Shown here: positions 57,476-64,000 of the stretch, piece by piece | Numbering within the stretch: position 1 is the stretch's first letter | Layout of the letters: each line of letters starts with the position of its first letter | From: Utricularia gibba | Taxonomy: Eukaryota; Streptophyta; Magnoliopsida; Lamiales; Lentibulariaceae | Assembly: GCA_002189035.1 (NCBI GenBank) | Contig: NEEC01000011.1 | Location: 1,860,001 to 1,924,000 of the forward strand | Direction of reading: 5' to 3' | Length of the DNA stretch: 64,000 nucleotides | The notes under the pieces: generated by a model | The model's database searches: none | Told to the model about the DNA's origin: nothing | Seen by the model: the letters and a program-made list of their open reading frames with translations, nothing else | Program-made: the position numbers and the translations under genes

Positions 57476-59112
57476 ACTTTTGTAATTTTCATCTCATTAT
57501 TTGTGAATACCTGTGATTAAATATATAATTTTAAAATATATTATCTAATGATTAAATATAATTAAAAAAATTAAAAAATTAAAAAATAAAAGATACATAT
57601 ATCATTTTAAGATTATATATACAAATATCAATATTTCATCTAAGATTTATATATACCTATATATGAACATATTATGTAAATATATTTATTCGAGTATAAT
57701 TATATCTACAAACCAAAGAATCTCAAATTTCATTATTCTTGGATATTATCCAAAGCCCACTTAATTTCATGACCTTTTTTTATAAGTAGGTATTAAATTA
57801 GTTTACGATACACTTAATAAAATGGTATTATTTGACATGTAAGTATAATTATATTCATATAAATACATTTATATGATATGTTCATATATTTTATATACAT
57901 ATATATATGTCTTTATTTTTTAATTATATAATTATATCTAATCATTCTATTTACTTTATTTTTACAATGATAAAAATTATGATAATTGTAAAGCAATATA
58001 TTATGTATAAAAAAATATTCATGATCATCTAATATTCAAAGAAATATGAAAAAGTATAAAAATGGAGATGTAAGATTGAAATAAAGATGAATCATATGTA
58101 TCAAATCATGTATGTGCAAGATTAGAAAATGACAAAATGATATTAAATTCATAGGGACAAGATTGTACTTTATTATAAATTCAATAATACAAATCTAAAT
58201 AACAAAACCATAATTAATGCATTAATCAAATAAATTAAATCTATATACCAAACATTATTTTATATATAAATCCATATATTTGAGGTTTATTTACACTCAA
58301 ATAATTTAAACCCATGAAAATCGAAGTCATATAACAAAATGAGATCCAAGGATTCGTTTGTAGCAGATGGTAAATTTGGATGTGGTTGAAGAGGTTTTAA
58401 GTAAAATAAGATTTTTGAATGGAACAAATAAAGATATATTTGTTAGATGTTTTTAAAAAATATTGATAAATTATATATTAATTGTGTAAATGCATGAAAT
58501 GACAAATCATATCCTCCAATATCATTTATTTCTGAGATCAAGTGAAGGATGAGAAAAAAAAAAGATCTGGCTTAGTAAATAAACATATGATGAGGGGTAT
58601 TTATGTAACTTGATATTTAGTTTGAATGTTAAAATAGTTGAGAGAATGTACAAGCCCACCCACCTCAACTAAAAAAAGAAAATATTATTTTATGTAAAAT
58701 CAAAATTATTTTAATCGTAAAATATATTATCAAATAAGATTTATTTAAATCGCTTATTATTAATAAAGTAATTATTTTATTTTATTTGAAACCCTAATGT
58801 GATGGGTAGTTAACCGCCAATTTTGTCCGTTGGGTGGTAAGGAACGAACACGTGGCGAAAGAGGGGAGAGAGAGAGACATGAAATCGTACGGTCTGAGAA
58901 GGTTAAGCGGGAACCGTTTTTCTTGCAATGCAACCGACCACTCGCGCCATTTCCTTCCGACATAAAACAACGGATGCAAGGAAGGCCTCTCCCGCTCTCT
59001 CTCTTCGTCTGGTTGCATTCGTGGGATTGATTGGATGTAAGCGCTGCCTGTGCGAACGACGCAAATAGGAGGGAACCATCCGAGGAAGGAGTAATCGCCT
59101 TTTAGGGAAGGA
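57476..59112. other. AT-rich spacer with a probable decayed MITE
   Basis: Most of 57480-58790 is AT-rich. The ends of the segment at about 57780-58345 resemble the Tourist-like MITE at 48728-48942 in both sequence and order. Bases 58800-59112 are less AT-rich, contain a G-box in ACACGTGGC (58849-58854), and form the promoter and leader of the AAA ATPase gene. No gene is supported here. Confidence 0.5.
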
Positions 59113-62100
59113 ATGGAGGCGAAGCATCATATGCTGGTGTCTGCTTTGGGGGTGGGAATCGGAGTCGGAGTCGGGGTGGGAATGGGTATTGGATTGGCGT
59201 CAAGAAATCAGACCAGTGGCGCGTTGGAGGGAGCATCTCCTGAGGCTCTGGAGCAGGAGATGTTGAGGCTTGTCATCGATGGGAAAAGGGGTGAAGTTAC
59301 ATTCGATCAATTTCCCTATTACATAAGGTGCCGATGTTGATTCCAAGTTCCAAGATTTTGTTTGGACAAAATCTCAATCTCGTCTTTCAATTTTTGCTTC
59401 TATAGCCAGCAGACAAGGGTGCTGTTAACAAGTACGGCTTTCCTTCATTTGAAGAAATCTGAATTGGGTAGTCGCCACGCCCGGAATCTTTCTCCGGCCA
59501 GTCAGATAATTTTACTCTCAGGCCCCAGTGGTAACTTTGGGTTTTCTTATCATAGATCCTTCCTTTAATGTCGAAGTATGGATTGGGAACGCAAGAAACC
59601 AATGCATAAAACAGTAAATCACATTAAAAGGAATTGAATTCAACTCAGACATTAGTTACTCCATCTCCACTACTGCTATGGGTTTTATTTCCTAATCATC
59701 ATGTCTAACATTTTTATGATTTACAGAAGTCTACCATCAAATGCTTGCTAAGGCTTTAGCCCATTTTCTGGATGCAAAGTTGCTCTTGTTAGATGTCACT
59801 GATTTCTCCTTGAAGGTAACTAACTAACGAATGCTGTTGTGAAAAAAACCTGTTAATCCTCCCTTCTAAGTCTCCATGTCTTGTTTACAACAGATTCAAG
59901 CGAAATATGGACTTTCTAAGGATAAGGTAAGTTATCCTCTCAACTTTCATCATCAAATAACTTCGACTCTTTTGCAACTTGTTATGTTTTGTTTTTTTGT
60001 CTTTCTGTGAAGTCTTTCAAAAGGTCTACATCAGAAACTACACTTGCACGAATGTCAGAGCTAATTGGATCATTTTCTGCTCTCCAGACACTAAGAAGCC
60101 ATGGAAAAGGTATCTGTAACACAGAACGTGCAAAATTCATTTCAAACCAGTATCTCATATCAGCATTCAGTTTGCATTCGAAGCATTCATTTCCATTTTT
60201 TTTTCTTTTTGTAGCATGTACATTGCATACCTCTGGTAGTGACATCGATCTAGTCTCAAGGTGAGCATCATCTTTCTGCATGTTCAGACATCATGTTGAG
60301 CTGATTAACATCACGGCACACTCCTCCAACAGGGAACGAGAAGGTCCTAATCCAGCAAAGATGAGAAGAAATGTGTCAGCTTCAGCAAACATGAACAATC
60401 TTGCTTCATTGAGCAACAAAACTGCTGTTTCAGGTTGTTATTTAGTGAATTACTATATGTGGTTCCTAGCAATCGAATTGATATCCTTGTATTATCTGTG
60501 AGTTGTTTCTGTTGCTACATTTAGGTTCACGTAGCTGCTGGTGCTTTGATGATAAGCTTTTCATTGAGACCATTTACAAGGTGTCATGCTTTGCAAGAGC
60601 ATTCATTTTCATGTCTAAACAAGCTCCAACAGATGATATTCTGAAAATCATGTAACAGGTTCTTTCCAAAGTATCAAAAGATAGTCCTGCTATCCTCTAC
60701 CTTAGAGATGTAGAGAAAATATTCTGCAAATCACAGAGGATAAATACTTTGTTCATGAAAATGTCAAAGAAACTCTCTGGATCGATACTGATCCTCGGAT
60801 CGAGGATCATTGACTCCAAAAATGATTACAGATTAGTAGATGAGAGGATTTCATCAATATTTTCTTACAACATTGAGATCAGACACCCTGAGGATGAAGA
60901 TGATTGCAGTCATATAAAAAACTGGAGGTCTCAACTGGAAGATGACAAGAAGATGATTCAGTATCAAGACAACAAGAATCACATTATTGAGGTGCTGTCA
61001 GCCAATGATCTTGATTGTGATGATCTTGGATCCATCTCTTTTTCTGATACAAATGTGATAAGCAACTACATTGAAGAGATAGTGACAGCAGCCATTTCTT
61101 ATCATCTGATGACTGTGAAGGAACCTCTGTACAGAAATGGAAAACTTGTTATATCCTCAACAAGGTAGGTTCCTACAGCACCAGATTTTCTAACTTTTTC
61201 CCTATAGAATTTTCTGACTTACCATATGCTTCTTGCTTTGAATATAGCCTTTCCCATGGATTCAGCATTTTTGAGAAGGGTAAATCTAATGGTAACGACA
61301 AGATAAAGCTAGAAGCACAGGTATGTAATTATTTTCCAGAGTAACTTTAGACGGTAGAATGCAAATTTATGCCATCAGGTGAATTTAGGCTGGAGAAGGA
61401 GACACTGCAATAACTGAAGAAAAAGCTGAAGCCACCGTTGCAACTGTAACCAAGCCTGATCTCCCACCAGCTGCTTCAAAACCTCTTGTAAGGCTTATTT
61501 TTCAAGTATAGTAGTCGTGAAAGAACTCTATTACTTATCTTTGGCATCCTCATTCTTCCATTTCTCAAGGGGGTTCAACCTGAAAATGAATTTGAAAAAC
61601 ACATCATGCCTGAAGTCATACCAGCAAGTGAAATTGGTGTGACTTTCGAAGACATCGGTGCACTTGATGATATTAAAGAGTCACTTCAAGAGTTAGTGAT
61701 GCTGCCTCTTAAGAGACCGGATCTTTTCGATGGTGGCCTTCTGAAACCATGCAGAGGAATACTATTGTTTGGGCCTCCTGGTACTGGGAAGACTATGCTT
61801 GCCAAGGCTCTAGCCAATGAAGCAGGCTCAAGCTTCATTAATGTTTCCATGTCGACAATCAGCTCTAAGTGGTTTGGTGAAGATGAGAAGAACGTCCGGG
61901 CTTTGTTCACCCTTGCAGCCAAGGTATCTCCCACTATCATTTTTGTTGATGAAGTTGACAGCATGCTCGGGCAGAGGAATAGAGCAGGGGAGCATGAGGC
62001 TATGCGGAAGATAAAGAATGAGTTCATGACTCACTGGGATGGTTTGAGGACTAAACCTGGCGAAAGAATTCTTGTTCTTGCTGCTACCAATAGACCATTT

Positions 62101-62901
62101 GATCTCGACGAAGCAATCATCCGGCGCTTTGAGAGGAGGTACTAAATAGAACATAGTATTGCATTTGTCATCATCAACTCGCCTTTTAGAAACAGAACCA
62201 TCACCATACTAGTTTTTTTCTCAAAAGCAGAATAATGGTCGGCCTGCCATCAAGTGAAAACAGAGAGAAGATCTTTAGGACTCTGTTGGCCAAGGAAAAA
62301 GTTGATGACAGCCTAAATTTCATGGAGCTTGCATCTCTGACAGAAGGATATAGTGGGAGTGACATTAAGGTTTTGGGACTTCCAGTATACTCCTCTAGAG
62401 CACAATGCATTTTATTTTGTCTTTAAACGAAGTGTTTCAAACAGAACTTATGTACAACGGCTGCTTACCGGCCTGTTCGAGAGTTGATAAATCGTGAGAG
62501 GCTGAAGCATCTGGTAAATGATCAAACTAAAGTCTTCTGTATTTTCTCTTCTTTTTTGTGATTTCCTATCCCCTTGTTCCATGGCCATAACACCAGCAGC
62601 AGGATAAAAATGAAGGGAGCCAATTGGGAACATCCACAACAACTGAAAGGGTGATCACAATTCGGCCTTTGACGATGGAAGATTTCAAGGTGGCTAAGAA
62701 TCAGGTAAATCATCAGTCAAAGTTATCTGGAAGCAAAGTTGATTGAATCAGTTGAAAATACTCGATGTGTCGTGATACCTGCATCAGGTGGCGGCTAGTT
62801 TTGCTGCGGAAGGTTCCATAATGTCTGAACTGAAACAGTGGAATGAAATGTATGGAGAAGGTGGCTCAAGGAAGAAAGAACAACTCTCGTACTTCCTATG
62901 A
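59113..62901 (+). CDS. AAA ATPase, Msp1/ATAD1-like (plant DAA1 type)
   Basis: This is a membrane-anchored AAA protein of the meiotic/Msp1 clade, probably acting in protein extraction or remodelling at an organelle membrane. Exons: 59113-59327, 59406-59530, 59727-59815, 59894-59926, 60013-60109, 60215-60260, 60333-60433, 60525-60580, 60659-61164, 61248-61320, 61389-61487, 61570-62138, 62231-62369, 62445-62513, 62600-62704, 62788-62901 (811 residues). Residues about 8-29 form a Gly/Val-rich helix. A divergent N-terminal AAA-like region follows (LSGPSEVYHQMLAKALAHF). The canonical AAA core has Walker A GPPGTGKT (548-555), Walker B IIFVDE (603-608), AATNRP and the RRFERR arginine finger, then the C-terminal Vps4-like part. 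Exon 15 has a NAGNAG acceptor (CAGCAG), giving one optional Gln. Confidence 0.95.
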
Positions 62902-63925
62902 GGATTAGATGTTCCTCTCCTGAAACAAAGCGGTTTTCCTCTTCCTTTATACATTAAAGTCCACCAAGTTGTGTAGCACAGTGTGTGATCGATAGAGAAT
63001 ATATTGATGTGTAAGTGTTGATATTGATCAGTTGTATTTGCATTTGAAAGTGGGTAATGTTGTTGTTGTTCAAAAACAATGAACAATGCTCTTTAAAAAC
63101 CAAGAAATAGAAGCCCTTGCAGATTCAGTTCAACAAAGCAGCACACAACACAGACAGGTTCAAAAACAGACACCATAAACATAATTGGGAAGTCAGATGC
63201 CTGAGCTAACTTTCAACAAAACAGAGTAGTCACTTACAGCTTGTTGGCACTTGCATATCTGTTGTTGGATACTTCTGCTTCTGTTGCTCATATTTAGGGA
63301 TGTGCCTTATAGACACAGGGGTAATCCTTACCACCCTCTCGATTTTTGTATTGTTTGGTATGGAAAACCAGATTCCATCATCTCGTTCCATAGGGATTTC
63401 CATGGCCATTTTCATCCAGAAACATCCCTGGGCTAGAATGCTCTGGGCAGCAAACTAAGAGAGGGGGAGCATTTAGGAGTTCCTCATGCTGACGCCTCAC
63501 ATACATCTCAATGCTAATAACAAGGCAAAAGTGACTTCCTTTGTTTCTAATACTATTCTTTGCGTAAATATCAGGAATACGTTCTTGCACCATGCCATCA
63601 AAGCATCCTGGGAATGGGGATTCACCATTCGATCCATTTATCATGATCCACAAGCGAAAGGAAGCAGTCCGTAAAAAAAAATGCAGATGCATATGGATTA
63701 CATAGCCAGGGAAGCAAGAGAAGATTATCTTAATGTGGAACATTCCAAAGTGCTACAAAGCAATGGTGCACTGCTGAAAACTAGTTTCAGCCTTGACATA
63801 ATAATACAGGGGTGGGTGGTGGGAGGGGCATCCGCTTTACAGGTGAAAACTATACATGAACCTAACGTTCGGCACAATCAGAAACAAGATACAATTAAAA
63901 TGACAAGAAGAGCAGAGGAACTTGC
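62902..63925. other. Convergent 3' region
   Basis: This lies between the AAA ATPase and the partial minus-strand gene; it probably holds both 3' UTRs. A 121-codon minus frame (63378-63743) and a smaller one (63230-63415) do not resemble known families and lie downstream of a stop codon of the flanking gene. Confidence 0.45.
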
Positions 63926-64000
63926 CTAGATATCCACTAGCCAATGATTCAGGGCATCAAACAGCTGACCTCCAGAACTTATGTCGACTGCTATCAGGCC
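63926..64000 (-). CDS. 3' end of an unidentified gene (partial)
   Basis: Reading the minus strand in from the right edge gives 24 open codons and a TAG (63926-63928). The residues are GLIAVDISSGGQLFDALNHW followed by LVDI. The composition is that of a real protein end, not of an AT-rich chance frame, and downstream sequence looks like a 3' UTR. I do not recognise the family, and the rest lies beyond the window. Confidence 0.45.
   Translation of the reverse strand, partial: GLIAVDISSGGQLFDALNHWLVDI

Noticed and set aside
63230-63743. Minus-strand frames near the right end, one ending at a GTAAGT
   Set aside because: They considered as exons of the edge gene, but they lie downstream of its TAG at 63926-63928 and match no family, so they are more likely 3' UTR.

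Overview
This is plant nuclear DNA from an angiosperm. The evidence is multi-exon genes with short introns (GT-AG, a few GC-AG), long AT-rich spacers, and proteins found only in plants or plastids: plastid EF-G, PGRL1, CER1, SKU5-like oxidase, DUF760 and a plant MUN/DUF810 protein. The sequence alone does not fix the species. I reconstructed 14 genes exon by exon with consistent splice phase (126 introns), plus the 3' end of a fifteenth gene at the right edge. I saw no transposase or reverse-transcriptase gene, rRNA, tRNA or CRISPR array, and no gene cluster that looks like a new system.

Layout. 0.6-7.6 kb: A-type cyclin (-) and replication factor C subunit RFC2 (+), a divergent cell-cycle pair. 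Their shared upstream region holds M-phase (MSA-like) motifs, an E2F-like site, a 23-base G tract and a non-autonomous hAT-like element built around a 56-bp minisatellite. 10-20 kb: NRAMP metal transporter (+), SKU5-similar multicopper-oxidase-like protein (-) and HOP/STI1 co-chaperone (-) with a perfect heat-shock element upstream. 20.6-27.5 kb: plastid EF-G (-) and CER1 aldehyde decarbonylase of wax alkane synthesis (-). 27.5-33 kb: a gene-poor, repeat-rich stretch with several copies of one dispersed repeat in both orientations. 33.1-35 kb: MATE transporter (+) carrying two single-base frameshifts, each in a GGGG run. 35.3-44.7 kb: a 25-exon MUN-domain (unc-13/PATROL1 family) gene (-). 46.1-62.9 kb: five genes on the plus strand: YTHDC1-type m6A reader, PGRL1, G-box-type bZIP factor, DUF760 protein, and an AAA ATPase of the Msp1/DAA1 type. 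A Tourist-like MITE lies between the YTH gene and PGRL1. The right edge carries the last 24 codons of an unidentified minus-strand gene.

The genes are ordinary, mostly single-function housekeeping and plastid or cuticle genes, and there is no evidence that they act as a unit. The points most worth following are the transposable-element structures, the high share of GC-AG introns (5 of 126), the double frameshift in the MATE gene, and promoter motifs that agree with gene function (MSA for the cyclin, E2F for RFC2, HSE for HOP).
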